From Planctomycetaceae bacterium (GTDB taxonomy: Bacteria > Planctomycetota > Planctomycetia > Planctomycetales > Planctomycetaceae): 64,000 nt of DNA. This document shows positions 1 through 7,919 of the stretch, one piece after another. Position 1 is the stretch's first letter, and each line of letters starts with the position of its first letter. The position numbers were made by a program, and so were the translations under genes. Where the stretch lies: the NCBI GenBank assembly GCA_021732785.1, contig JAKFUG010000005.1, positions 1 to 64,000 on the forward strand. Reading direction: 5' to 3'. The notes under the pieces were generated by a model that saw only the letters and a list, made by a program, of their open reading frames with translations, ran no database searches and was not told the DNA's origin.

Positions 1-143
1 AGCGTCTCGTTGTGAACCTGTACACTGCCAAACGCATGTGGGCCGCGCTGGGCATGGCGCTGGATCGTCATGAGAAGACGTTCGGGCCGATTGAGATCGA
101 CGTCAACAAGCGGGTGACGCAACGCCCCGCACAGCCCAAATAA
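1..143 (+). CDS. DUF3467 family protein, C-terminal fragment
   Basis: The reading frame is open from base 3 and ends at TAA 141-143, so only the last 46 residues are present; the start lies before the window. The visible part contains AKRMWAALGMALDRHE followed by FGPIEIDV, which matches the C-terminal half of DUF3467, a small domain found in many bacteria whose role is not established. A strong hairpin with a T run follows 35 bases after the stop, so this gene ends its transcription unit. The assignment rests on motif resemblance only. Confidence 0.7.
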   Translation, partial: RLVVNLYTAKRMWAALGMALDRHEKTFGPIEIDVNKRVTQRPAQPK

Positions 144-177
144 TTCGCGAGTTTGCCAAGCTTCACCGCAACTCATC

Positions 178-220
178 AACGCTCTCCACGCCATTGATTT
201 GGTGTGGAGAGCGTTTTTTT
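178..220 (+). terminator. Rho-independent terminator
   Basis: A 15-base arm (178-192) pairs with 201-215 with one G-T type mismatch, around an 8-base loop, and runs directly into a T tract (about 216-220). It lies 35 bases after the DUF3467 stop codon. It is the clearest intrinsic terminator in the window. Confidence 0.85.
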
Positions 221-583
221 CTTTCGTAGTTTCGCAGTTTTCTCGCGTGTTTCTCCTTATCTGCCCGCTCGTCGACTAAGTCATCGTGTCTGCCTTTGGC
301 GTTCGGCACGGCGGTTGCTTTTCGGAGACTCGTTCGCAAGGTCGCAGCGCTGCTCCCTTGCAGGACGATGATTCGCGCCCGCCGAATTTCCTGCCCCAAA
401 ACTGCTATTTCGTCTCCCCGTTTGGTGTCTATCAACACGTGAAACTCGCGCGATTTCTCGGCGAATCCGAATTCGCCAGAGTCGGTGTGCGCGTCGGCCC
501 AAGGGCGCGTCCGCTTCTGTATTTGATGTGGTCTCTTTTACCGGCAGCGCCATGGCGGCGCTTGCGGTGATTTCTTGTCTTTT
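221..583. other. Intergenic stretch without a supported gene
   Basis: Between the terminator and the DUF1559 ribosome-binding site no frame gives a recognisable protein on either strand. It probably holds the promoter of the DUF1559 gene, but I see no convincing promoter boxes. Confidence 0.4.
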
Positions 584-588
584 GAGGA
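584..588 (+). promoter_or_regulatory. Ribosome-binding site deciding the DUF1559 start
   Basis: GAGGA lies 8 bases before ATG 597. The frame stays open 23 codons further upstream to 528, but those codons would put an untypical extension before the prepilin leader, so 597 is preferred. Confidence 0.65.
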
Positions 589-596
589 TCTTGCGA

Positions 597-1580
597 ATGT
601 TCCGTTGTCGACGTTCCGCGGTTGCCGCGCGCGGGTTCACTCTCATCGAACTGCTGGTCGTGATCGCCATCATCGCGATCCTGATTGCCTTGCTGCTGCC
701 AGCCGTTCAACAGGCGCGTGAAGCCGCCCGGCGGACGCAGTGCAAGAACAACTTCAAGCAAATGGGGCTGGCACTGCACAACTATCACGACACCTTCAGC
801 GTGTTTCCCTCCGCCACGGGGAACATTGGCCAGGTTTTCACGGCCGCGACGGATCAGGTGAAGAACCACACGGGCTTCCTGATGTTGTTGCCCTACATTG
901 ACCAGGCACCGCTTTACAATCAGTTCAACTTCAATTTGGCGACGGGGATTCGCAATACCGGCGCGGGGACGGTCATCGGCGGAACGACGGCCGCCACAAA
1001 TCCCAACCTCAGTTTGAGCACGATCATCATCCCCGCGTTCCTCTGTCCTTCAGATAACGGAAGTCGGATTTATCCGAACGCCGATGCCACTTACGGTTGC
1101 GGCGTCGCGAATTCCGCCCGGTCGACCATCGGCTTCAGCGTTCAGGTGAATAACGGGGGCGGTCTGTGGTCCAACGAAGCCATTAGTACGCGGGCCTTGT
1201 TCGGACTCAATTCGGCGTCCAGTATCCGGGACATTTCCGATGGCAGCAGCAACACCGTGGCCATGGTGGAAACCACGCTCGAAGTGGACGACGGCCGTTG
1301 CCAATCCTGGGCCTGTTCGTCACACGTGGGACAGGGCGTGACCATGTATACGTCGCGGGGCATCAACAACTTTCGCTGCTGCTCATGGCGCACCCCGCCC
1401 AATGCCCAGTTTCAGCCGGGCCGTAACGGCGAGTTCAGCGAACCGGGGAGCCTGCACACCGGCGGCATTCATGTGTTGATGGGCGACGGTACGGTGCGCT
1501 TCATCAGCGAAAACATCGATGCCACGACGCGCATCAACCTCGCCAAGATTTCGGACAATACGACGATCGGTGAATTCTGA
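597..1580 (+). CDS. DUF1559 domain prepilin-like protein
   Basis: 327 residues. The N-terminus is a type IV prepilin leader: a short basic stretch, then [20 protein letters not shown], with the expected prepilin peptidase cut after Gly13 and Glu at position 5 of the mature protein. This passes into [12 protein letters not shown] and the DUF1559 body. Near the C-terminus [12 protein letters not shown] is the H-X9-DG motif of this family. DUF1559 proteins occur in dozens of copies per planctomycete genome and are thought to be secreted pseudopilin-like surface proteins; their function is unknown. The next gene, a small lipoprotein, follows 113 bases later on the same strand, a pairing that is common for this family. 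A hairpin lies between them. Confidence 0.93.
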   Translation: MFRCRRSAVAARGFTLIELLVVIAIIAILIALLLPAVQQAREAARRTQCKNNFKQMGLALHNYHDTFSVFPSATGNIGQVFTAATDQVKNHTGFLMLLPYIDQAPLYNQFNFNLATGIRNTGAGTVIGGTTAATNPNLSLSTIIIPAFLCPSDNGSRIYPNADATYGCGVANSARSTIGFSVQVNNGGGLWSNEAISTRALFGLNSASSIRDISDGSSNTVAMVETTLEVDDGRCQSWACSSHVGQGVTMYTSRGINNFRCCSWRTPPNAQFQPGRNGEFSEPGSLHTGGIHVLMGDGTVRFISENIDATTRINLAKISDNTTIGEF

Positions 1581-1609
1581 TCGCCTGCGGCAACCCTCCG
1601 TTTCGAATC

Positions 1610-1636
1610 CGTCCCGGTGGGTTCACTGCCGGGACG
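1610..1636 (+). terminator. Hairpin after the DUF1559 gene
   Basis: An 8-base stem, CGTCCCGG with CCGGGACG, around an 11-base loop lies 30 bases after the stop. There is no T tract, so it may be an attenuator or mRNA-stabilising hairpin instead of a full terminator. Confidence 0.4.
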
Positions 1637-1693
1637 TGATTCGAGGTGTTCACACAGCACAAACCGATTCCATTACGAGAGAAACAGGAACAC

Positions 1694-2167
1694 ATGAAGT
1701 CGAAGCACAATTCCATCCCAGTCCGGAAATACGGGCTGGCATTGGCCCTGATGGGGTTCGTCTGCGGGTGTGGCGGATCGAACAAAATGATTCCCGCGAA
1801 ACTGGCGGCCGTGGCTGGTCGCGTCATTCTGGATGGCAAGCCGTTGTCGGGATGCAGCGTGAGCTTCATCCCCCGCGAGCAAACCAAGGGGCAAGGGGGC
1901 TTTGCGGTCACCGACGCCGAAGGTTGCTTCAGCGCCAAGCATTGGTCGAATGTCGCCGGGATCGAACCGGGGACGTATACCGTCACCTTCTCCAAGATCG
2001 CTCAACCGGATGGTTCGCCCATCCCGGAAGGCAAGAATGCCGCGGATGTGGATGCCAGGGAAATGCTGCCGCGAAAACTGACGGACCCCAATCTCCCCAA
2101 AGGAGTCAACGTAGTGACCGTCCTCGAAAGTGGCGCCGACCTCGATTTCAAGCTGAAATCGAAATAA
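1694..2167 (+). CDS. Small secreted lipoprotein, carboxypeptidase-regulatory-like fold
   Basis: 157 residues. The N-terminus has a basic stretch and a hydrophobic core ending in FVCGCGGS, a lipobox-like signal, so it is likely a lipid-anchored exported protein. The body, AGRVILDGKPLSGCSVSF followed by GTYTVTF near residue 90, has the pattern of the small beta-sandwich (carboxypeptidase regulatory-like) domains that planctomycetes encode directly after DUF1559 genes. The start at 1694 puts the basic n-region first; the frame is open to 1646 but that extension lacks signal-peptide character. The function is unknown; the context suggests a partner of the pseudopilin-like protein. Confidence 0.8.
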   Translation: MKSKHNSIPVRKYGLALALMGFVCGCGGSNKMIPAKLAAVAGRVILDGKPLSGCSVSFIPREQTKGQGGFAVTDAEGCFSAKHWSNVAGIEPGTYTVTFSKIAQPDGSPIPEGKNAADVDAREMLPRKLTDPNLPKGVNVVTVLESGADLDFKLKSK

Positions 2168-2185
2168 CAATGGAACCCTATGACG

Positions 2186-2207
2186 CCCAGGGATTCCGAT
2201 CCCTGGG
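2186..2207. terminator. Bidirectional hairpin between convergent genes
   Basis: A perfect 9-base stem CCCAGGGAT/ATCCCTGGG with loop TCCG lies between two convergent stop codons (2167 and 2222), and a T-rich stretch follows on the plus strand. A related string starting CCCAGGGATTC occurs at 41,175, so it may also belong to a repeat family. Confidence 0.55.
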
Positions 2208-2221
2208 TCTCTTCGTTTCCA

Positions 2222-5200
2222 CTACTTCAACGTCTCCAGAAAATCCAGCAACTCCCCCAACTCTGCGCGCGTCATCCGTTGATGCAATCCCTGCGGCATC
2301 ACGGACACATTGGACGGCGTCCGTTCTTCGATCTCCTTCCGCGGGATCTTCGTCACGTTCCCCTGAATGTCGCCGAGTTCCACATCGCCGCCGCCGTTTT
2401 CGGTGACGATGATCCCGCTGTGTGTCTTGCCATCGACCGTGGAAATCGTCCACGTCAAAAACTGCGGCGAGATTTCTTTCGACGGTTCGAGAATCGAGCC
2501 GAGCAGTTTCTCGCGGTTCATCGTCCGGGCGATGACCGACAAATCCGGCCCAACGTTCCCGCCGCGGCCGTTGACCGTGTGGCATTTGAAGCACAGCGGG
2601 CCTTGGTGGTGGTAGAAGACGCGGCGACCATTGTCGGGGGAAGGTTGAGAGTTGAGGGTGGAGAGTTGAGAGTCGGAAGAAGACAAAGACGATTTGCCTT
2701 CGATGGCGAGATCGCACGCTTCCACCAGTTCCCGATCGTCGCTTGCCGCTTTGCGGATCCCCACGATCACATCCCCAATCTTCGACCCCGGCGTTGCCCG
2801 CCCTCGTAGCGCGCGAATGGCTTCGAGTTGACACTGTGCCGCATCCGTGGACGGGGCACGAAACCGCAAGCGGCCATTCACCGCGTCCAGTAGCAATTGT
2901 TCGACGTTCGCGGGCAACGGTTGATCGTGCGGCGTCGCGCACAGCCCGGCGATCGCGTCACACCGCAACGCCACATCGGCGTCGGGATTGGCGGCGATCT
3001 CCAGCAGCAGCGGCAGTGCTTCCGGTCGCGGGGACTGCTGCAACGTCCGCACCGCTTCGGTCTTCAGCCCGGCGTCCTCGGACTTCGCGAACCGCATCAG
3101 CAAGTCGGCGGACAACTCTTTGGTCGCCGCGGGAATCATCCGCAACGCCGTCGCCCGCAACGACGCCGGCCGCTGGTCATCCGTCACAATCTTCAACATC
3201 TGCTGTGTCGGCGGCGTCTTCTCAAACTCCGCGGGTGGCACGCCATCGAGAAGGGAGAGCGTCGCAAGACACGGCATCAATAAGTCAGGAGACAGCTTTT
3301 GGTCATTGAGCATCGTTTCAATTTGTGGGCGTAACTCAGTCAATTTCTCTTCACCAACCCATTGCACCGCAGCGCGGCGCAGCGGCTGTGAAGTGTGATA
3401 CAAACCCATCAAAGCAAGCTTTTCCGATTTTGGGAATTTGCGTCGCGCTGCGAGAAAATAAGCGATGTTATGGCGTGGTGTTCCCGCCCAAAAACGACAT
3501 TGTGCGTCCGAATCGGTCATCACAAAGTCAAACTTACCTTCATCCGTCAGGAATTCTCGCTCAAAGTCAGACTCATCGTAATCGCTCTCGGCGATTGCAG
3601 TGATCACACGACTGGCGATGAAAGGATCGTAAGCGCTCAGTGCAGCATTCCATAGAATTGACCATGCACCCTCGCGAGGTAGTTCTGCCGGATTGAGATA
3701 GTCCCGTAACGAAGTGAATTGACGATCCATTCCTTCCTCTATGATCGACTGAAAGATTTCGCCTAAGTCCGGATTTGCATCTTTCGGGCGCTGGCGAATC
3801 TGATCTGCAAAGAGGTATTGGTATGCCCAGAGCAACTCGACGCGGCGGCGTGAAGGTTCCATTCGACTATCGATCACATAGAGTAAAGAATAGATATCGG
3901 GTACCGCACGCACGAATGCTTGTGCCGCGATTCGACGAATCGGGAGATGCGGGTCGGATGTCAAATGGAGGAGCTTCCATGCCGGTGTTTTTTTATCAAA
4001 AGTGATTTCGTTGAAATCACTGTCCGAGAACCGATGGTGCAACGAATCATGAGCTGACAACCGCCAAATACGGCCTCTGCGGTGAAGTTTGTAGTCGCGG
4101 AGCACCCAGTCGCTGAAGTAGATGCTGCCGTCCGGGGCGAGGGCGAGGCCGACGGGGCGGAAGTTTTCGGTCCCTTGGACGATCGGTTTCGGCTTCGAGA
4201 CGAATGACGCCCCTTTCGGTTCCAGCACGAACTGGTCGATGCGGTGGTCGCCCCAGGTGCCGACGAGGAGCGTGCCGAGATAGTCCGCGGGGAAGCCGTC
4301 CGATTCGTAACAGAGAATGCCCGACGGGGCTTCGCCGGTGCCGGAGACCATCGGCAGCGTGCCGGGGATTTCGCCGTTCCACGCGGTGAAGGGGTGCGTG
4401 CCGCGGCGGCCGTTGCGGAAGCGGTAGCCGTAGTCGCCGCCGGGAATGATGTGCAGCAAGCGGCACGGCGGCCGGCTGTCGGGATCGTTGTCCACCGTGA
4501 AGAGGCGGCCGAAGGCGTCGAAGCAACTCGCGTGCGGATTCCAAAACCCGGTCGCCCACTTCTCCAGCTTCGAGCCATCCGGCCGACAACGATACATGTT
4601 CCCCCCTTCGCCGCCGCCGGAGAGCGTGACACCGTCGCTGCCGATGATTTTGTAATCCGCCCCGAGGTTTTCGCCGAAGCCGAAGTACATCCACCCGAGG
4701 GCATCAAACGCCAACCCCGCGAGCCCGTTGTGCGGATAATTGCCCGCGGTTTCGAGATGCACGAGTTGGATGCGTTCATCGGCGACGAGATCGTTGTTGG
4801 TATCACGCAGCCGCACGATCTCGCCGCGAGTGGCGACGAAGACGGGCTGAGAGCTAAGGGCTAAGGGCTGAGGGACAGACGGGGGGAGAGTCTTTTCTTC
4901 TTTCTGTCCCTTAGCCCTTAGCCCTAAACCCTCAGCCACCTCCAGCCATACCGGCTGCACCGCCACGCTCATCGCGAACTTAAAGCCGTCCGCAAAGACC
5001 GTCGTCTTGTCCGCTTTGCCATCGCCATCGGTGTCCTGCAGCACCAGCAATCGGTCCGACGGATGCCCCTGGTAACCGTCCGGCGGGAAGTGTGTGTTGC
5101 TTTCGAGCACCCACACACGGCCGAGGTGATCGACATCAATCCCCGTGGGCGTCACCAGCATCGGGTGCTCCGCAAACAGTTCCAGCTTCAACCGCTCATC

Positions 5201-5302
5201 CAATACCCGCGGCATCGCACCGAGGGAGGCGTCCTGTGCAAAGACGGGGGAAGCAATCAGCGCGAGGAGACCAGCGAGACGGATCATGTTGAAACAAGAC
5301 AT
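2222..5302 (-). CDS. PVC-type dehydrogenase with HEAT region and C-terminal cytochrome c domain
   Basis: 1026 residues. A signal peptide (MSCFNMIRLAGLLALIASPV) indicates export. The order of domains is: a beta-propeller of the planctomycete putative membrane-bound dehydrogenase type (about residues 30-420, with calcium-loop-like DTDGDGKADK), a helical HEAT-like region (about 430-870), and a heme-binding domain with CFKCH near residue 902 followed by GGNVGPDLS. The family is expected to oxidise an unidentified substrate, perhaps sugars, in the periplasm. The start at 5302 has GGAG about 12 bases upstream; a TTG at 5335 is possible. Two stretches foreign to the family are translated in frame: residues about 121-152 from a palindromic repeat, and about 876-887 from a single repeat arm. 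Both fall in plausible surface loops. Confidence 0.9.
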   Translation of the reverse strand: MSCFNMIRLAGLLALIASPVFAQDASLGAMPRVLDERLKLELFAEHPMLVTPTGIDVDHLGRVWVLESNTHFPPDGYQGHPSDRLLVLQDTDGDGKADKTTVFADGFKFAMSVAVQPVWLEVAEGLGLRAKGQKEEKTLPPSVPQPLALSSQPVFVATRGEIVRLRDTNNDLVADERIQLVHLETAGNYPHNGLAGLAFDALGWMYFGFGENLGADYKIIGSDGVTLSGGGEGGNMYRCRPDGSKLEKWATGFWNPHASCFDAFGRLFTVDNDPDSRPPCRLLHIIPGGDYGYRFRNGRRGTHPFTAWNGEIPGTLPMVSGTGEAPSGILCYESDGFPADYLGTLLVGTWGDHRIDQFVLEPKGASFVSKPKPIVQGTENFRPVGLALAPDGSIYFSDWVLRDYKLHRRGRIWRLSAHDSLHHRFSDSDFNEITFDKKTPAWKLLHLTSDPHLPIRRIAAQAFVRAVPDIYSLLYVIDSRMEPSRRRVELLWAYQYLFADQIRQRPKDANPDLGEIFQSIIEEGMDRQFTSLRDYLNPAELPREGAWSILWNAALSAYDPFIASRVITAIAESDYDESDFEREFLTDEGKFDFVMTDSDAQCRFWAGTPRHNIAYFLAARRKFPKSEKLALMGLYHTSQPLRRAAVQWVGEEKLTELRPQIETMLNDQKLSPDLLMPCLATLSLLDGVPPAEFEKTPPTQQMLKIVTDDQRPASLRATALRMIPAATKELSADLLMRFAKSEDAGLKTEAVRTLQQSPRPEALPLLLEIAANPDADVALRCDAIAGLCATPHDQPLPANVEQLLLDAVNGRLRFRAPSTDAAQCQLEAIRALRGRATPGSKIGDVIVGIRKAASDDRELVEACDLAIEGKSSLSSSDSQLSTLNSQPSPDNGRRVFYHHQGPLCFKCHTVNGRGGNVGPDLSVIARTMNREKLLGSILEPSKEISPQFLTWTISTVDGKTHSGIIVTENGGGDVELGDIQGNVTKIPRKEIEERTPSNVSVMPQGLHQRMTRAELGELLDFLETLK
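2640..2675. repeat. Single repeat arm translated inside the PVC cytochrome gene
   Basis: The sequence is built from GTTGAGAG, GTTGAGGG and GAGAGTTGAGAG units and encodes a Ser/Leu/Asn-rich linker just before the heme domain. The same units form the arms of the palindrome at 55,748-55,834. No complementary second arm is present here. Confidence 0.65.
4845..4938. repeat. Palindromic repeat translated inside the PVC cytochrome gene
   Basis: The left arm 4845-4880 and right arm 4903-4938 are near-complementary, and each is made of 7-base units of the type GCTAAGG or GCTGAGG. The loop is about 22 bases. It stays open in the gene's frame and adds about 31 residues between the first propeller repeats. 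Confidence 0.8.
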
Positions 5303-5386
5303 GGAGCGAATCTCCGGAGATGGCAATTGTCGCAAGGGTGATGGTCGACTATCGTATCAGGAGACGATGCGAGAAGGGATCATGCC

Positions 5387-5932
5387 ATGTTCACAACACC
5401 GCTGCTGACGGTCGAGGAATATCTTCGCTGCGCGCCGCAGGATTGTGTCTCTGAACTGGTGCGAGGCCGGATTGAGACATCGCCGTATCCGTTCTCGGTT
5501 CACGGATATTGGTGTGCGGAGATGGCTGGTGTCCTTGGTGCCTTCGTGGATGCGCATCGACTCGGCCGGGTTGTCACGAATTCCGGATTGCAGACGGAAC
5601 ATGATCCTGACACGCTGCGCGGGATTGATGCCGCGTTCTACAGCTACCAGCGTGTCCCTCCGGGGCCACCGCCGGATGTTTACTGGCCCGCTCCCGAATT
5701 GATCGTCGAAGTTCGAGAACCTCGCGAGGCGTGGTCGCGGCTCGATCAGAAGATTGCTGAGTATCTTGACGCCGGCGTACGGGTGGTCGCCGTCATTGAC
5801 CCCGAACCGCAGACAATCCATGTCTACAATGGCGACACACCCGGCGAAGTGCTGCGCGGCGAGCAGTTGCTGACGTTTCCCGATGTGCTGCCGGGGTTCT
5901 CGATGGTTGTGGCCGACTTCTTTGGTCAATGA
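5387..5932 (+). CDS. Uma2 family endonuclease-like protein (DUF820)
   Basis: 181 residues. The pattern LTVEEYLRCAPQD at the start, ELVRGRI about residue 25, then PAPELIVEVREP and RLDQKIAEYLDAGVRVVAVIDPE near residues 103-145 is that of Uma2/DUF820, a restriction-endonuclease-like fold. The acidic residues and the E-V-R position correspond to the PD-(D/E)XK core, although the usual lysine is Arg here. Members are numerous in planctomycetes and cyanobacteria and have no agreed function. It is divergent from the PVC gene with 84 bases between starts. A giant palindrome begins 20 bases after the stop. Confidence 0.85.
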   Translation: MFTTPLLTVEEYLRCAPQDCVSELVRGRIETSPYPFSVHGYWCAEMAGVLGAFVDAHRLGRVVTNSGLQTEHDPDTLRGIDAAFYSYQRVPPGPPPDVYWPAPELIVEVREPREAWSRLDQKIAEYLDAGVRVVAVIDPEPQTIHVYNGDTPGEVLRGEQLLTFPDVLPGFSMVVADFFGQ

Positions 5933-5953
5933 ATTCAGACCGAAGACAGGTTA

Positions 5954-6277
5954 GCCGCGAAAAGGCGCAAGAGGACGCAAAAAGAATTCAAAGAGGTTTT
6001 GCCACAAGAGGCACGAAAGCCACAAAAGGAGAGGGGATTCAAAGCAAATTCAGAGAGGAACCACGGAATACACGGAGGACACGGAACAGGGAGGGAAGGA
6101 AAAAAAGAGGAAGGTTCAGACGGCATTCATCCCTCTCCGACTTCCGTCTCTCTTATTCCGTGTGGTCCGTGTCTTCCGTGGTTCTCGTCCTCATTCCTTT
6201 GTGTCCTCTGTGCCTCTTGTGGCAAAATTTCTTCTCTTGGCTTTCTTCTTTTGCGTCCTCTTGCGCCTTTTCGCGGC
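5954..6277. repeat. Triple-nested palindrome (class A, copy 1)
   Basis: Three inverted pairs lie inside each other: outer 5954-5986 with 6246-6277, middle 5996-6032 with 6196-6227, inner 6056-6090 with 6154-6186. Each arm is a degenerate tandem of roughly 9-base purine-rich units (such as CACGGAATA, CACGGAGGA, CACGGAACA). It fills the whole interval between the Uma2 stop and the regulator's stop codon. The outer arm recurs at 7,451 and the middle arm at 7,510 and 11,644. Confidence 0.9.
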
Positions 6278-6280
6278 GAA

Positions 6281-7417
6281 TCATTTCTTCTCCCGCCGAA
6301 ACTGTGACGGCGTGATTCCGAAGCTGCGTTTGAATGCGACGGTCAGATATTCCGGGTGATTGAACCCCACGCGCGGGGCGATTTCGGCAATGGAGAGGTC
6401 GGTTTCGCGCAGCAGTTGTTGCACGCGCTGCAGACGGACGCGGACGATTTCTTCGTGTGGAGTGCGGCCGACGAGTTTGCGGAACTTGGTTTCAAACACG
6501 CGGCGCGATACCGGCAGCGCTCGTAACACATCGCTCACGTCGATACCGTCCCGTGCTCGCTCACGGATGATCCGTAACGCCGCGGCGACGTCGCTGTCTT
6601 CGATCGCGAGGATGTCCGTCGAATGCCGTGTCTCGACACCGAGCGGAGGCAACAGATGAGCTTGCGCCGGGACCGGATGACCGGCGAGCATGCGGTCGAG
6701 CAACTCCGCGGCAAGGTAACCCGTGCGATTGGCGTCGGGGACGACACTCGACAACGGCGGCGTGCAGAGATTGCATAGCAGCGGATCGTTATCGACGCCG
6801 AGGACCGCCACCTGCTCCGGCACCGCGAGGTCCAACTCCCGGCAGGCATCAAGGACTTGTTGTGCTTTGATGTCGTAGCACGCAAACAACCCGACGGGTT
6901 TTTCCAATTGTCCCAACCAGCGTTTCAATGCCTCGGGCGTTGATTTTTTTGGCGGCTGAAAGACATGGCAATTGACGCCAACACGCTCGCACTCCGTGAC
7001 AAAGGCTTCCTGTCGATACCGCGACCAGTTGAATTGTCCCTCACCGACGAACGCCAGCCGCCGGAAACCGCGCTCAACGAGATGTTCCACCGCAAGCCGG
7101 GCGATCGCGGCGTCATCGGTTTCGACCCACGGCACAGTCGACAACGGCCGGGCGGCACTCACATCGACGACGGGCAACCGTTTCCGCGCCACGGCTCGCG
7201 CGATCTCCGCCGTTTCAATCCGCGCGATGATGCCATCCCCCTGCCAGCGGGCCAACCACTCCGGCGGCGATTCCCCCCGGCGTTGTTCGGGCAGCCAGAT
7301 CGACCATGGATCGTGTGCGCGGACATAGCTGATGATCCCTTCCAGCAGCCCGCGGGCATAGCTGTTGGAAGTCTCAATCAACAACGCCACCGCCGGCCGC
7401 CGCGACTGTGTGGTCAC
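6281..7417 (-). CDS. XylR-like AraC family transcriptional regulator
   Basis: 378 residues. The N-terminal two thirds (about 8-270) resemble a LacI-type periplasmic-binding fold: RPAVALLIETSNSYARGLLE at the start, then GFRRLAFVG and VAVLGVDNDPLLC, the signature of the XylR sensor domain. The C-terminal 100 residues are an AraC DNA-binding domain with two helix-turn-helix motifs (LPVSRRVFETKFRKLVGRTP and SIAEIAPRVGFNHPEYLTVA). Regulators of this type bind a sugar and control sugar catabolism. It is transcribed away from the Gfo/Idh/MocA oxidoreductase, its likely target. The gene is bracketed by copies of the same nested palindrome (class A), one touching its stop codon and one 30 bases before its start. 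Confidence 0.92.
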   Translation of the reverse strand: MTTQSRRPAVALLIETSNSYARGLLEGIISYVRAHDPWSIWLPEQRRGESPPEWLARWQGDGIIARIETAEIARAVARKRLPVVDVSAARPLSTVPWVETDDAAIARLAVEHLVERGFRRLAFVGEGQFNWSRYRQEAFVTECERVGVNCHVFQPPKKSTPEALKRWLGQLEKPVGLFACYDIKAQQVLDACRELDLAVPEQVAVLGVDNDPLLCNLCTPPLSSVVPDANRTGYLAAELLDRMLAGHPVPAQAHLLPPLGVETRHSTDILAIEDSDVAAALRIIRERARDGIDVSDVLRALPVSRRVFETKFRKLVGRTPHEEIVRVRLQRVQQLLRETDLSIAEIAPRVGFNHPEYLTVAFKRSFGITPSQFRREKK

Positions 7418-7450
7418 TTCGCCTCCAGTTCAAAAAGATGAAGAGGGTTA

Positions 7451-7656
7451 GCCGCGAAAAGGCGCAAGAGGACGCAAAAGGAAGACCGTGGACGAAAGGC
7501 GTTTTCGCCACAAAAAGCACAGAAGACACAAAATCAAGAGAGAGAAGTGCGAGGCCTTTGTTCTTCTCCCCTTTTGTGTCCTTTGTGCCTCTTGTGGCAA
7601 AATCTCCCCCTCTTCTCATCTTCCCTTTGCGTCCTCTTGCGCCTTTTCGCGGCTAA
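7451..7656. repeat. Double-nested palindrome (class A, copy 2)
   Basis: The outer arms (7451-7482 with 7624-7654) are almost identical to the outer arms of the copy at 5954. The inner arms (about 7508-7535 with 7573-7602) are close to its middle arms. The third, innermost pair of copy 1 is missing. It lies just upstream of the regulator start, so it also occupies its leader or promoter region. Confidence 0.9.
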
Positions 7657-7836
7657 AATCTTCGCATTTGAATTCATCACCGCCGATCGAAAAAACTCCA
7701 GCACCTTGTGGCGATCGAGCTTGCAGTCGAGTTCATTGCGATTCCGATGGTAAAAAAACTCCGATATCAAACGCAAATCCTCATGGTACCTTTTCCGCGG
7801 CGAGATAGGATGCGAGAATCCAGAAACATTGGTTGC
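7657..7836. other. Regulatory interval of the divergent regulator/oxidoreductase pair
   Basis: This is the part of the 502-base divergent interval not made of repeats. It is AT-richer than its surroundings and contains no supported gene. Promoters for one or both genes probably lie here, but I cannot define boxes. Confidence 0.35.
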
Positions 7837-7898
7837 GATCGTCGGTGGTTGGTCGGCAGATTTAATCTTTGCCTATCACCGACCACCCACCACCGATC
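7837..7898. repeat. Palindrome of GGTGG/GGTCGG units
   Basis: The left arm 7837-7857 (GATCGTCGGTGGTTGGTCGG) pairs with the right arm 7878-7898, which ends CACCACCGATC. The arms consist of short degenerate tandem units, the architecture of the other long palindromes in the window. It ends 22 bases before the oxidoreductase start. Confidence 0.75.
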
Positions 7899-7919
7899 AC
7901 CTCTCACTAGGACAACATC

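Noticed and set aside
163-438. Minus-strand open frame of 91 codons in the first intergenic region
   Set aside because: It runs through the terminator hairpin, has no ribosome-binding site and resembles no family. Overlapping frames of similar length exist on both strands, as expected in GC-rich DNA.
5929-6359. Several open frames across the first class A palindrome, both strands
   Set aside because: They are translations of the repeat arms; the same basic peptides appear wherever the arms occur. The repeat explains them better than a gene.
5954-7656. Possible CRISPR array from repeated units
   Set aside because: Units are inverted, degenerate and without unique spacers of constant length, and no cas genes are present.
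7374-7808. Open frames across the second class A palindrome
   Set aside because: Same reason: they exist because the purine-rich arms lack stop codons.
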